From positions 9,830,777 through 9,894,776 of the forward strand of contig NW_024037076.1 of NCBI RefSeq assembly GCF_015706575.1: 64,000 nt of DNA, read 5' to 3'. Numbering within the stretch: the stretch's first letter is position 1; every line of letters begins with the position of its first letter. This stretch comes from Patiria miniata (lineage: Eukaryota > Echinodermata > Asteroidea > Valvatida > Asterinidae). Below the pieces are notes generated by a model. It saw only the letters and a program-made list of their open reading frames with translations, searched no databases and was not told the origin of the DNA. Below, in pieces: positions 10,901 through 25,900 of this stretch. The translations under genes were made by a program, and so were the position numbers.

Positions 10901-13900
10901 TTGATATCAAATCATGAGAACGGGTTTCGAATACCCCCATATTGTGCAGACAAGAAAGGTGATCTGCGAATGCTCAATAAGAAAACTTCAAGGGACTGGT
11001 GTTTGAAATCTTAGTCCAAGTCATGGCCTATGCGAGTGCTGGCCTAATGCCAAGTTCATACCCGGAAAGAATAGAATAGATTGAGAAATAAGCAGGCGCC
11101 GGATTTAAAAGCTGTAGGCCTAACCCGGAAAGCTGTGATATTCCAGGATAATAGGGCATACTTCTTTTCTGACTCATTTGAATGAGGATAAGAAGTCTTT
11201 GTTGCCTTGCATGAATAACACCATTCTTCTTTTTTACTCGTGGTTTTAGGGACATAAATTTGGTTCTGACATGTTTTCAACATTCACACAAAAGGCTGTT
11301 ATGATTCACAGAAACACTGCACAAAAGAAATAACAACGACCCCTTACACTGAAAAGCCGAAAGGTAAAATAATCTGTAGCAGACTATGAATGCAAAGTGA
11401 ACGTACCTTAATTTAAACGGTTAATAGAATGAACCTGAACTCTGATGTGAACGTGAACCCAGTTGTACAATTTGAATAGCTTTGTGACGTAATAACCACG
11501 TATACAGTGTCGTACAGGTTATGCATTTTGTCGTACAACACGCCTGATCAGTGTTTTAGGTTATACTGACTGTCGTCAAATAAAAGACAGAACTGTTCGT
11601 TAGCGAGCGTCCTTTTATTATAGTCTCATCACAATAATGATTCAGGATTTGGTTAAACGGAGAAGCGGCGACGATCAACTAGAATGCTTTGCAAGTACAT
11701 CATCTATAATTATGTTTCCCACTCCTTGGGAAAGATATACTTGTTACAAAATTGTTAACAAACAAATACCCTATGATATAACAGATGGTACTGTGCAGCT
11801 TTTGTCGTCATATATGAAGAATTTAGGCCTACCCAGGGAAAACCCGTCAACTTTGTTTCTTCATATTGATGTCTTTATTGATACAAAATGCTGGTATCTT
11901 TAGTTTGTGGCTTTCATTTTTTAATTTTTTTTTTTTTTTTAGATTTTGTGTGTATGGAAAAAGGTGTTTGTTGGAATTCATTTTAAATTTTTGTTCCATG
12001 GTAATTCATAAATTTTTATTAATATTTTTACATTTCCACTCAGAACATCGTTTACCCAAATCTCGTTTGTGATTAATAAGGCTTCCAACAACAAGATTTC
12101 GGAAGATGTGGTCCCGAATTAAAAAAAAAACCAAATGCGACATTTAATAGTTCATTTTAAAGCTAAATATATGGTGCTCGGCGTTAACATAGCTTTGAAG
12201 TTATCACTAATTAGAATTCAATACTAAAGGCCAAAAATGTAGGATCATGAAAAGTCAAAAATATATGTAGCTGGCTTGACAGAATTAGACACCAGATCCA
12301 GCACAGAGCCCTGTAGGCCTACATTTGATTTCTACCGTGCGCAGTGAAGCAATTATTAAGGTATGGGATCCCTTACCGCCCAGTTCATAGACGGTCTGGG
12401 CCAAGCCCCGCCCGCTCCGAGCAAGGGATTGGAACTCCCAAAATGACTGACTACAAAATTAAGTGTTGCATAAGTTCTCGTAATAACATATCCTTCATCA
12501 GATGCAATGAAAAGGGGCATCATCATTCAAGGTTTATATCGGGTTCATGTACAGGGTTAAAGGGCATACTTCTTTTTTACTGTTTTGAATGAGGATAAGA
12601 AGTCTTTGTTACCTTGCACGAACAACACCGATCGTCTTTTTCAGTCGTGGTTTTAAGCCCGCCGCACACGAGAGCTACGTACTGAGCGAAAGGTCATTCG
12701 AGGCCGTTTGCTCAGCACGTGTGTGTGGTGACTTTTTCTTGAGTTTTCTGCCTCGCGAGGCCGGGAGGCAAATATCTATCCTATTTGATTTCTTTCGCCT
12801 CGCGAAGCGAAAAACTCACCGCGTGCAGTCAACCTGAGCTAAGTGCTGAGCTGAAAAGATTTATCAGCCAATGAAATCACGTACTCTGTACACGTGGTTT
12901 AAAGATATTTTAAAGTTAATGTTCTAAAATAGAACTTGAATGGCTTCAAAGCATTTAGCATTTCTTGGACAGATTTCTGCCTCCACTGACCCATCAGATG
13001 TTAAAATGGAGCCAAGAGAGGCGAGGAAGGTCACAAACTCAGCTGGTTCTCCTTGGATATTGAAGGCGTTAGGATGGCGACGCACTTTGCCGACTGATCT
13101 GCATTCTGACTCTTGTTGCTTCAGAATCCAGAATCTCAAAGGTCCGTGAGGGACCATCCATCTTACATTATTCCTCAGGAGGGGACTGCTCTGGCTATGA
13201 GACGCCTCATCAAGTGGTTGATGACGCAATTAAAAAGATTTGGGCTATAACGCATCCTTGTACACTGGAGGAAAGATGGAAACGACTGGACTCCTCATCC
13301 CCAATCCAAACACAGGTCTCGCTGTCAGTAAACAAAAGCTCGAACAATCTGCGGAGCCGCAGCTTGAGGGCACACTGGATATCTTCAGCAATACCCAGAG
13401 AGACTCCCTGTTAACGACCTCGAAGGCAGCCTTGGAGTCTACAAAGGCAAGGGCTTCTGTTTGACCGAACTCTTTGCACTTTTCTACCAGATGGCGGATG
13501 CAGAAAATCTGATCTATCGTTGAACGTCCTGGCATAAACCCGGCTTGTTCCTGACTCTTCCTAGACCTCACATCGTTGATTGTTCGTTGTAGCAGGATCT
13601 TTGCTAACAGCTTCTGTTGGGACCGATGAGAGCAGAATGATGCCGCAATGGTTTTTGCAGAGGAGGCGGTTACCTTTGTTGTTCCAAAGGGCCATGATCT
13701 GTTCCGTCATTCAGACACAGTTGCAACCACTCCAGCATGCTCTGGCCGTCTGCAGCGGTGCGCTGCAGATTCCGGTTGCTCTGCCACTCTCCGGTGATGC
13801 AAGAGCTTTGTGGATCTCGGGAATGGTTACTGGGTCAGTCCAACACCTGGAATTGTTGGATGCAAGTTCTGCCTTGGAGATAGGATCCAGGTCTGGAGGG

Positions 13901-16900
13901 GATGGGGGTCGCAGAAGTTGCACAAGTGTTCCTTCGCCCTTGTCGGCTAGAAGGTTGCCATCCCTGTACTTCACAAGGCTGAACGCAACTTCCTTAACAT
14001 GGTGGCATAATCGTTATGGATGGTTTCCGCTTCGATCCCGTCCGCCTTGCTGTGCCAGTATATTCCTCCGGACCCCTCTGAGAGCCTGTGCAGGAGGGTG
14101 CGGTACCTCGCTTGGTTTTCAGCCAGACAAGCTTATCCGCACTTATCCACCAAGTTTGGATAGGTGTCGAGATTCAGGGTTTCTGTGCTTTCCTTCTGCA
14201 CCGGATCCCTTTTGACGGTGTCACTTGAAAATCCGACTCCTATAAAAATCGGACCCCTATTTCCCTATTATTGGTTGATCCCTCACACATGACAGGTCAC
14301 TCTCCCGAAACGATCCTAAAAATAGCATAGTATCATACTCACGCGTGCGCAGTACTACCAATGAGTCCACACTTCATGAAGTCGGATATTCACGCTACTT
14401 GGGCAGTCTGCGTGGCGCCATGCTGGAAGAAGTCCCGGCAGGCTGTTCCAGTTAAGATGGTGAGCCAGAGTCGAGAATGTTATGGAAACTTTCACAGCAA
14501 AGGCAGCTTGAATGTGGGGGTCCTTCAGGGCGCCGCTGTCCAGCTTCATTTCGGCCGTGGGTGGGTGGTACTTGGCTTTCAGCTTGAGCTAGATGCCAGT
14601 AAAGACTAGGCGGTGGTCCGTTGCACCTAGCTCCGCCCGCGATATGTGCGGCAGCTTTTCAGACCGCTGACAGCCATCGGTGATTAATTACAATGCGATG
14701 GATTACTGGTCCTGCTGTCACCACTGATCCAAAGTTCCATGAGGCGCTACCCATCATAGTTGGTATGGTCGGGGGGACACATAGTCTATGAAGCCATTCC
14801 AGCTGGCACAAGACTCGATCCGGACGAGATGGTTGTCTTGAAATCACCGAGCAGGAGAATGATGTCGTGACGGCTAATGGAGCCGAGGATATCGGAAAGA
14901 GACCTGTTTAAAGATGCTACTCATTTTCCTACTCCGCGGGCAAATAGGTAGGGGCATATTCAACTATGAGAGTTTGCCAAGCCGGTGGTGTAAACAGAGC
15001 CAGTCCAGTGGGTCTCAGCTCCTTGATTCCAGCCATGCTGATATTGTACCGCTTAGTAGGGCAGGAGCCCCGGGTGAATAAAGTGTTCGGACATTCCATG
15101 TAGTAACACCTGCCTTAGTTCGCAAGTCAACTCTTTGTCTTTGGCGTTCCTTGATTCAATCTTTATAGAGGTCCTGGTAAGCACTGTTTGGCTTGCTCGG
15201 GAATTGTGTCGTTAGTTTAGTTTTTTAAGTTGCGCAAGATATACTATGGTAAAAAAAAACCATAGAAATAAAGTGTCATTTTCATTTGTTGACTTCCCTT
15301 TCCGACTAATTTTTTTTATCTTAAAGTTGTATTTCTCCGATGCAAACAATTCCATCACACATGTTATCTGACCCAATAAGGCGACCCTTGCAAGATCGGT
15401 GGTCTAATCTGCGCCTTTAGGTCGTGGTGGTGATTTTCTGCGTCTCGGGCAGCAATTCCTATGAAAGTATGTCAATTAAAGGGGGAAAAGACAAACAAAT
15501 GTTCACTTGACATTTCGTCGACGCAAACATTTATTTCATACAGTTGTCAGTTCACACTGAAAACTTCATAACAGAGCAATTTCAAATCCAACAAGGTAAA
15601 AACATGTTTTACAATTTTTAGATTGTGTTTTCATATTCGAAATTTTAGGATTTTGTTCCGATGGGGAAAGCAATGTGCTGCAGTGATTAAACATTGTGGG
15701 ATAGTAAAGTGTTTTGGTCTCATTTTGATTGACAGAGTAAAACCATTTTATCTCATCACCTGTTTTTAGAGTAAATTAACGGCCTTTACATTCATATTAC
15801 TTTGGGTTTTGATTTTTGTTTCTTGCATCCACTCAGAAACGTTGAGGTGCACCATTTCTGAAATTGACTGTGGGCACTCTGTGTGTGTTTCTGGTAACGG
15901 ACTATGTGATGGTATTTTGGACTGCATCGACGGAAGAGATGAAACCAACTGCGGTGAGAAGGTTTTGGAATTATGATGAGATGATATGAGAATATATGAC
16001 AAAAAATTGACAGTAATTAATAACAGTGCTTATATTGTGGCTGATTTGACCAAAATATACAAGTGGAATACAAACCACATTACCAATTTAATTTTGGAAG
16101 GTTTTTGTCTCAGCAATCGGGTATATTAGTCAAGAATTGAAATGTGTTGAGGGCTATGGGCACTTTGGACCTCATTTCCTAACATTTTAGATGTTTTTTA
16201 AGTGACATAAAGGATTACAAATCATGACATAATATCGATCTTTACGATTTGTAGTCCATTACGAGTGGAGTTGGTCGACAAAAAAAAACACACCCCATAA
16301 TCGTTTGCAACAATATGGCACAATTTTAGAGCGTTTCGCAATATGTAACACTTTTTTTTACTTAGAATTACAGTAGCGACGTACGTCCCTGTGTGATACT
16401 AATTAATAATTGGCAAGTCAGGCATTCCCAGGCACATAGACGTATGGTTAAAACGCCTTACATACATGTGCATGAGCATGAAATGGTGGTTGGGTTACAA
16501 GAGCACATAACTTAGCTTCTGCAATCTTGTAAAACGCTGCTGTAACATTCCAAAGGCTATACTTACCTACAAAGTGACTTACCTACAACAGAAACATAAT
16601 CATAATGAACTGGTTCAACTCTTTTGGAATTGATTCAGGAATTTATCATGTCAATATAAATTGAATTTATAACTCACACAACCGAAGAGGGATATTATTC
16701 ACGAGTTGTTACCGCAAACCTTCCATTTATTGTTTTTGGAATTGAATTACCGGTACTATTTTATTTTTATGTTTATGCGACCTTTTCATTTTTTAACCTT
16801 GTAGCAAGGTGTGAGGGTCGTTGTTTCTTAGATGGACCCAGGGGTGGATGCTGGTGCGATGATGCGTGTGAATATTACAGAGATTGTTGCTCTGACTTTC

Positions 16901-19900
16901 TTGCCGAATGCAAGGCCTTCCTCAACTTCACTACTGCGCCACCAGGTAACAATTACCTACCTTCGATTTATCGATCATACTCGTAGTTTCGAATAAATAA
17001 GAAAAGTGTTCACCACACTTGTCTTTTCTAGATTAGCGATCGAAGTCAAATATTGGGGTTTTTTTGAAAATTGAAATAAACAATTAACTGTTAGATTTAT
17101 TATAAATGTGCAAAAGACTGTACTCTTGTTATATTCAAGGGAAGCCACCGTAAAGATCAAATATTTATGGCGTTTGGGGTCATAGGACGACCAACCAAGT
17201 GGTTATTTGCATCTAAATTTCTTACGAACAATTTTTGTTTTTAGACATTGTATTTTTCTTTATACTAAATAACTAGTACAACTGCGAGCGGTATACACTA
17301 ATAATTAGATATTCGGTTCAATCCATTAATTTGCTGTAATGTGGTTTTGTCTTGGTGACTGTAGAGTAAGGCTAACACTGAGGTAAAGAGCTTGTTCAGC
17401 TAATTTTTTTTCTTATTCCAGCCGTTGACGAATGCAATCCAATTTTGCCGTCACATAACTGTGACGTTAACGCAATCTGTACTGACACGCCGTCGAGTTT
17501 CATATGCACCTGCACTTCAGGATTTGTAGGAGATGGTACAACTTGTGCAGGTAATGAATTCTTTTGAAAAAGTGTATATTCGGAGAGGGCTGTGCACTGG
17601 TCAAGGGCGGATCCAGAACACAATTTCTTTTTGGGGGCCAAAAAAAAAAAAAAAAAAATGGTTCCCCAAAAAGTGGGTCCAAAAATTACGGCGTGGGGTT
17701 CGATGCTCCGTGGTGCGATCTGAGGCAATTTCTGACCACTTTGACTAATGTTTTTTTGTGAGGAAAAGATAGTGGAGTAATAATTGCCTGCCTCTTATTG
17801 CGACGTCACATAAAAAAAATCTGTTTCTTTTTTTTGGGGGGGGGGCATGGCCCCCTTTGCCCCCATCCCTTGATCCGCCCTTGGTACAAGTATGACTTTA
17901 GGACAATATGTCAACAAGTGGACTTAAGAGTAGTGCTTCAGATTCAATTTCAAGATCAGAACTTTCAGAAGACAGGACTATTGCGATATTGAAGGTCCAA
18001 CCTAAAATTAGAGCTATAATTCCTCAATTCATACTTAAATCTTTTTTTTTGGCAGATGTGCAGTCTCCAAACATCACTTGTCCCGCCGACCTGACAGTTT
18101 ACACTAACTGTCGCAAGAACTATTCAAGAGTCTTGCTACCCGAGGCAGATTCTGTCTTTGACAACTCGGGTGTCTTCTACGTTACAATTGATGTAGATGG
18201 CTCTGCCTACGATGTTTTTGACAGTGTCAACCTTGATCTGTCGTCGTCACCGCATTTAGTGCACTACAATGCAACCGACGAAGCGTTTAATTTTGCGCAG
18301 TGTGAAATGCACATCACAGTTGCTGCGCTTCCAGGTTTGCACACATTTTTCTTTACTATTATAATTACGTTGTTTTCATTCTTTGCATAAATTGGCAGAA
18401 AAGGCAAAGCAGCAACAGTATAATCATACTGTTGCTACTTTAGTAATACCATCTGAAACAATAATGAATTCAGAAATTCTCGGAAGGTTATAGTGGCGCC
18501 AGACTGTTGCACGGTTCATGTATGGGCTAATCGTTAAGACAACTCCAATCCAGAAGGGTAAGAAGAGTTACGCAGAAACAGAAGTAGTAATAAGAAATTA
18601 GAACAAATCCTTCTGTTTCTGAGTGCCTGGCTGAACGCTATACATGTCATACAATGCCTAGGATGACAGCTGCAGGAGTAAAGGTACTGGTGGGTGTCTG
18701 TGGGCTTAGAATACAGGTGGTTATTGAGTTGTGTTCCTTGAGGATGGTGACGTCCAGGAAATGGACCTGATGAACTGAGAACTCAGATGTGAACTTGATA
18801 GTTCTGTGGAAGGAATGTATGTGGTTAGTGAAAGTCACCAGACTGTCATCATTAATAGTCCAAATAAAAAACACATCATCAATATATCTCCATCAGATCC
18901 AGGGACGACAGGGTGCTGAGCCAAGCACTCCTCCAGCTGTCACCTGGGTATTGTAAGACAGGTATAGCGTGCAGCCAGGCACTCAGAGTCCGAAGGATTT
19001 GTTTAATGATTCTGAATTCTTCCATCATGCACAGGTATCGAACAATAACTTGGTTGCCAGGGGTCCCAGCTTCCGCCAAGTTCAACGTGCTATTGCCAGA
19101 GCCAAAGCTATCACCAGAAATTTGGCTCTCCAAGAAAAGGCTCCAAATGCAAATGTCAACCCCAAGATTCCCTCTTTAACCACCTTTCACCCCAGTCTCC
19201 ATCGTCTTCGTAAAATCACTAACGACAGCCATTGAATTCTCCACACTGCTCAGATCGCCTTGCCGGCGCCATACCTGACACCCATGGCGCCTGCGCAATC
19301 TACGAGACCTGATTGTTGGAGCCGAAGTCCCCACCTTAGATACATCCCCTCCCATCCAGCATGATACTTTTCAGTGCAGTTCCAGATGTGTTGTTTGCCA
19401 GATCCACATCCAGGAGTCTGACTCCTTTGCTGGCCACTCTTCTGGCAGTACTCACAGATCCATTGGTAACATCACTTGCAACACTTATAATGTCACATAT
19501 CTCATCTCTTGCAGGGTTTGTGGAGTGCAGTATGTCGGTAATACCAAGAACACCTTCAAGAACAGTTGCTACGGTCATCGATAGACTGTCAACACCAAGA
19601 GACTGGACACCCCTGTTGATCACCATTTCAACCTTCCTAGAAATTCCATTTCTGATATGATTCTACAGGGCATAAAATCACTTACCCCTCGCAAGGACTC
19701 AGTTTGCTTCCGCAGGGAGAAAGTGTGGACTGTCTTCGGACCACATGGGCTCCACATCCAACTAGAAAATTATTAACCATTGTTTTTCTTCCTGGATTGT
19801 CATTTGTTAACTATGATTCCGTTGCCTATACCTCTCATATGTGTTCCTTTCTACCCCATGTTGTCCTCCTCTTTCAACTTTCAAAGTTTTGCACTCATTT

Positions 19901-22900
19901 CTCCTTGTACCCCTTGTGTCCCTTACCCACCATTACACTCTATTGTTCGGATTTCCACTCCTTCCCTTCCATCTTTTACATTGGTCTGTCCCCTCATTAG
20001 TCTCTCGTGGTCTGTACCCCATTTTACACGCCCATTGTTCGTCCTCCAACTCAATTTCCTATATCACCTACACCCATATTAATAACTTTCTTGTGGTCTG
20101 TCCTCCCTTATTTAATCCGCCCTTTGTTAGTCCTTTCACTTCATCCTCAGTGGCACCTTCACTGGTGTGCATCCACCCAATGTATCCCCGATGTGTTTCT
20201 CCTCCCAACCCTGCATGCATGATTCCCTACATGTTTTTTTCTTGTACCTCTGTCATTTTGCATCTAAAGAAGGACTTGTTAAGTTCGCAATGTCAGGCCG
20301 CATTAATGCTTTAGATTTGTTATATTCCAGGTCAATCCAGTCTGTAAGCAGTTTGCAGCAGTCCTATTACATTAATTTTCAATCCATTAACAGTGTACCA
20401 CTGAATAACCCGGTCATCTATTTGATAGATATGTTATTTATATATTCTTCACTATTTTATGAACTTGTTCGATATTTTTTTTTAAAAACCCACTATACTA
20501 ACCTGTGAAACTAAGCATAACATATGATCAAAGGCAATCCAGAGTGTTTTATAAATCAATCTACCTCTACGCAACCATTAAATATAATTGCGTCTGTGGT
20601 TGAACACCTGTCTTTAACAGATGCATCGTTCTGCACATCAACTGCTAATCCTCCGAACTGCATCTGTCTGCCTGCCATGGGACAAGGCTGCACTTGCTCG
20701 TCTGCTTACTGTGGACACGATTGTTCTCGTAAGTTGACAAGATAGAAAAAAAATAACAGAAATGTAAATCCAAAACTAAATAACAATTGAACAAAGAACC
20801 CCTTCCCAAGAAATAGAAATCACATGAAAATTCGCATTTGCTAGGGGGATCTACCTTTTGGGAAAAGGGAGGGGTAGGGTTGATATACAGGGGGGGGGGG
20901 GGGGTTGAGCCTCAGGAGTTTCAAAAGCACTCCCTGCTAGGGGGGTCTGAGGCGTGCCCCCAGAAAATTTTGAAATCTACTATGCTTTCTCTTGCATTCT
21001 AAGGCAATTTGAGAATAAATGAAGGGAACTTTGGTATTCCATTTATTATTTTTTGCCCCATTTTACTAGTACATGTATCATAACATTAGTCAGCGGCTGA
21101 AGGGGGGGGGGGGGGAGGGGGAAGGGGAGGGGGTTACAACCCCAACCCCCTCTAGATCTGCTACTGATACCGTGCTGATAATATTTATATCACATATTTT
21201 CAATATTAAACAATAGGACATTTCAATTGGTTTTTTGATATAAATGAGATTTTTAACATTGTCCCCATTTAGTTCGAAGTACATAAGAAATGATCTCTGC
21301 TTGAATTAAATTGGAACAGAGTCGTCAGAGGGTGTTCAGTGCACCGGTCCGGCTATGCCGTTCCCAAACTGCACAGATGTTGATGTGTGCGATCCAGGAC
21401 ACTCGGGTCCACGCTGTACCTCCAGTAAGTTTTTTTTGTACATGTACTTTATATGTTAACTCAGCCTTTTTCCTTCAAAATGAATGCGAACATAATGACT
21501 CCACTCTTGCACGTGACTAAAATAGAGGATATTGTGGCCTGTTGTTTACAAATGGTGGCATGTTGTTTGTGTCACAAATCCTAGGGGTGCACACCGGTAA
21601 ATCCATCCGCCAAGCTCATGAATAAAAGTTATACCCAAAATAGTCAATATAGTAAAACTATTCTATATAACAGAGTTCTGAGCGCCGTAAAATTGGGGAA
21701 TTGAAGAGATATGGTACTGAACCGCTGGCCCGGACTCGGGGCTTCCAATTCTGAGCATTTTGGGTGCTATTGGGCTCGAAAGTTGCGCTATTTTGCCATG
21801 TTGTGGAAAGATCGTTTTTCAAAATGGCTACTTTTCCGCTTTGGGGAAACTAGGGGTCGTCTTCTTTGGGTGAGAATATCTCGAAAAGTCAATAGTCAAC
21901 CCACCAATAAATGAAAAGAAAACGAAAGATGACATGTTGATTATCATTTATATGCAGCTTGAATACCTGTGAGAGTTCTGAGTATTTTTAAAAGAATTTT
22001 GAAGTATGGGCATTTAGCACCAGTGTCTATGGGAATGTATTTGCACTGTTGCATCCCTAGCACACACTGTAACTGGCGCAGGAAGAGTGACATAAAGAAC
22101 ACTACCCCCAATTCCTCGTTCTGATACATACACTTTAACCCCTTCTTGTTGTATTCAAGATGACGACAAAGTTCAGTGTCCCGAGATTGAGAACAAGTGT
22201 CTTGAAGAGGGAGTCTCGGATGTTTTTCTCAGTTGGATACTTTCTGAGGAAATAAACCCTGCTGACATCGACTGCATAGATTTCGCTGGGAACAAATCCA
22301 GTGTGAATGCTACAGGGGGAGTGTTTGGTACAGGACATCACGATGTGGTGTGCGTTTCAAAAACCGGTGCCTTTCCGGAGTGCCTCATTTCTTTCATCGT
22401 TTCAGGTGCATTGATTTAGTATATATCATTGGTTATCAACCATGTTGATTTACATCACATAAGAATTCAGATTTGTTGGGGAATTTTGAAGGGGCTTATA
22501 ATTATCAGGAATAAAAGAGTTGTGCCACCTTAATTTATATTGCTGTTGGTGTCATGTTGGTACGACAATATTCAGCAACTCATGACGATGTTTGAAAATT
22601 TTTTAACAAAAATGCTAACGCACATCTTTCATCCTCTTCAAATTATGAAAGAAATGTAGTTTATTTTAATGCAGTAACGACATTTCCATTAAAATTTGCT
22701 CGCACAGCATACCCAATCCTCACAGTACCAACAGTCGGTGATCAGTGCACGGATCCAGGCATGGACACATCTACAGTGACATGGACCGAGGTTCATGCCA
22801 TGGACGCTGGTGAAGTCTCCATCGATTGCACAGATTCTGGTGATGGCGTCGGTGTCGGTATTACAGGAGGTGTATTTGGATTGGGATACCATGCCATCAC

Positions 22901-25900
22901 CTGTATTGTTACCAATTCTGCTGGATGTGTGACACTCAAGGACTTCACTCTCACCGTCAATAGTAAGAGTCATTTGCAGACACAGTTCCATCGAACAAAC
23001 GAAACATGTGGTAGATAATTCGTCCAGTCCAAAGCACAAGGATGACTAGTAACTAAAACCCCCTAGAGGCTCGCATCTTTCAATCGGAACTTGCGATACC
23101 CCATTTTATTATAATTTTTATTTGTTTAATTATTATAATTCCCCCCCCCCATTTCAACAGAGAAACGTGTAACATTGATCTGACACACGGATCGTTTGCT
23201 GTAAACATGTTCTTTTTCCCGAACCGTTATGAGATTTACAAAGAGTACGCTGTGCGGAAAACCAACTGAATGTCCACATTGCGTTTGCCAGAATTTGTGG
23301 TACACCATATTGCGGCATCTTACTAACAGACAATAGATTCATTAGCATCTCGTACGTTACACAATAAAAGGAAGCATTGTCTGTGTTTTTTTAATCTTGT
23401 CCGAACGAGTTGTTTGTCGAGGAAGCATTTAGCATAGTATCCAGGCTGTATAGCGGGCATTATGTGCATAAGACTTGTTTCCAGCCAGTCGAGTATCTTT
23501 TGATTATAGGCATTGGAGAACGACGTTGGTTCGTGTATTCGGTTACTCTGCTCCAGTTTCTCTAGTCATAACAACGTGGGAATTTCACTTAATTATCAAT
23601 GAAGAAGCAGTTTTTATAGTATTTAATTTTGTTTTTGTAGAGGGAAGCCTGCTACCATTTGGCACAGCGAGTGGGGATGCCCTACTGTCAGATGTACCCC
23701 AGAAGGTAAGTGAGGAGGAAATTTAGGGTATGCTGTAGTCGTAGTTTTAAAGGAAATCTTTCTCACTATATCCTCCAATGTTTGAATTAAATGGATTTTC
23801 TTCTGATTTCTTGATGGTGTTGAGACCTGACTGTTTCATTAAGATCTAAGACTGTTTTATTGTTACTTATTTAACAGCTCTTTCTGTCAAGTAAGGATTT
23901 GATATCACCTACCATCTACCCGCCGGATTTCTTTCCTATCTGTGATGGAATGTACGAGAAACTGTATGTAAGTGCAAGTCGGTGTAACAAACCTATACGC
24001 TGAAAATAATGATGTTTAGCTTGAATTTAATTACCATATCACTGATTCCATGATTAAATAATTAAGCTATTTCATTGTTTGTTTATAACCTAAAAGTATG
24101 CCCAGTTGACGGCCAACAAAATGTGCGAATACTGTTTTGTTATTTGCAGTTCACTGATAATGGTGTGATTGTCCTTTCGAATGAGCAAAGTCTCGACAAA
24201 CTCGCATTTCCAAGTGCGCCAAGTAAAGCCTTTACTGGCAACAAGGCAATGATAACTCCATTTTGGGCCGATGTCAAAGGCGATGCTTTCAGCCCAACCA
24301 GTAATGTTTTCTGGCAGGTACGTTTTCCACATGATTCCGTGTATACATAGCTCTCTTTAATTTGGATCGATTTGTTTGTATGTGCTTTGTTTTTTTTAAA
24401 TTGTTCAAAGGAACGCTTCTCAGTGCATCGTGTTTCTGAATGAATGGTGTTGAGGACAGACTTTACTTGCAATTGCGAACAGATCAATACTAATTGTCTT
24501 GTTGATAAATGATACTAACCTTTATGCCTTTAAATTTTTTTGTAGGTTTACAATCAGTATGTGGAAAACGTCAACCAGGACATGTTGGATATCATCAGTG
24601 CTACTGTGTCAACAAAATCCAGCAATTTTTCAGCCAACTGGGCACTTGTTGTCACTTGGAGCAATGTTCGAGCAATTTCATTATCTCGTGTAGGTGGCGC
24701 CTTAATTGAAAATAAAATGAAGAAATGATAATCACTTAAGAATGCAAATGAAATACATTCCAAACTAGGTGCTATACATGTCTTAACTCCTTAAGACAAA
24801 TTGAACAGCTAAAATTTACTCCTGATCACAAGGCAGTATATGCAAAGCAGCAAGTCGGGACAAGCAAGCAAAGTAGACAATGCAGGCAAAGCAGGCAAGG
24901 CAAACAAGAACGCGAAGTAAGCACAGCCCACAAGAATGAAAGTGTACAAGCAGGCAGAGCAGGCAGAGCAGGCAAGCAGGCACGGCAAACAAGAAAGTGA
25001 AGTAGGCTACACGAATGAAAGTGGGCAAACAAGCAAAGGAGGCAAGGCAAACATGAAGGCGAAGTGGGCAAAGCCTACAGAAACAGAAAGCAGGCAAACA
25101 GGCAAAGCATGCAAAATAGGCTATGCAGATAAGGCATGATAGGCAAAGTAGTCAAAGCAGGCAAGGTTGGCAAAGTAGTCAAAGCAGGCAAGGCTGGCAA
25201 AGCAGGCAAAGCAGGCATTAGCAGGCATGACATGTTAGGCACTGGACAAAAGCAGGCTAAGCAGGCAAGGCATGCAAGACATGCAAAGAATGCAAGGAAT
25301 GCAAGGCTTTCAAGGCACAGGGGAAAGCAGGCAAGCCAGTGTGCAAATTAATTAAAGCAGCAAAGCAGACAATGTCAACAGAGGCAAAGCAGGCAAACAG
25401 ACAAGCAAGCAAATCAGACAAATTAAGCAGGCAAGACGCGAAAATCAGACAAAGCATGTTTAAGGCAGGAGAATCAGGCATCCGAGGCCAACCATACGAA
25501 GCAGGCAAGGCAGGCAAAGCAGACCGAGGCAAAGCAGGCAAGCAGGCAAAGTAGACAAAGCAGACAAAAAAATAGTAGGTAAGCAGGCGAAGCAAGCAAA
25601 CCTGGCCAAGCAGGCTAAGTGAGGAAAGCATGCAAGGCTCACAAAGTAGACAAAGCAGACAAAACAGGCAAGTCCGGCAAAGCAACGCAGGCATTTCTTG
25701 CAACGCGGGCATATCAGGCAAAAAAAGGCAAAAAAGACAAACAGGCAAGGCAGGCAAGCAGGTAAGGAGGCATCGCAAGCATGCAAGCAGGGAATGCAGG
25801 CAATGCAGGAATAGCAGGCAACGCGGGCATATCAGGCAAAGCTGGCAAAGCAGGCAAAACAGGCAAAGTATGCAAAGCAGGAAAGGCACCGGTCTAAGCA

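Noticed and set aside
13580..14215. 211-codon + strand ORF, longest apart from the repeats
   Set aside because: It is antisense to a clear non-LTR reverse transcriptase on the - strand; its own peptide has no recognisable domain.
17908..18055. Upstream extension of the HYR 1 open frame
   Set aside because: An acceptor (tttggcag) at 18,055 and the HYR start immediately after it show that the extension is intron.
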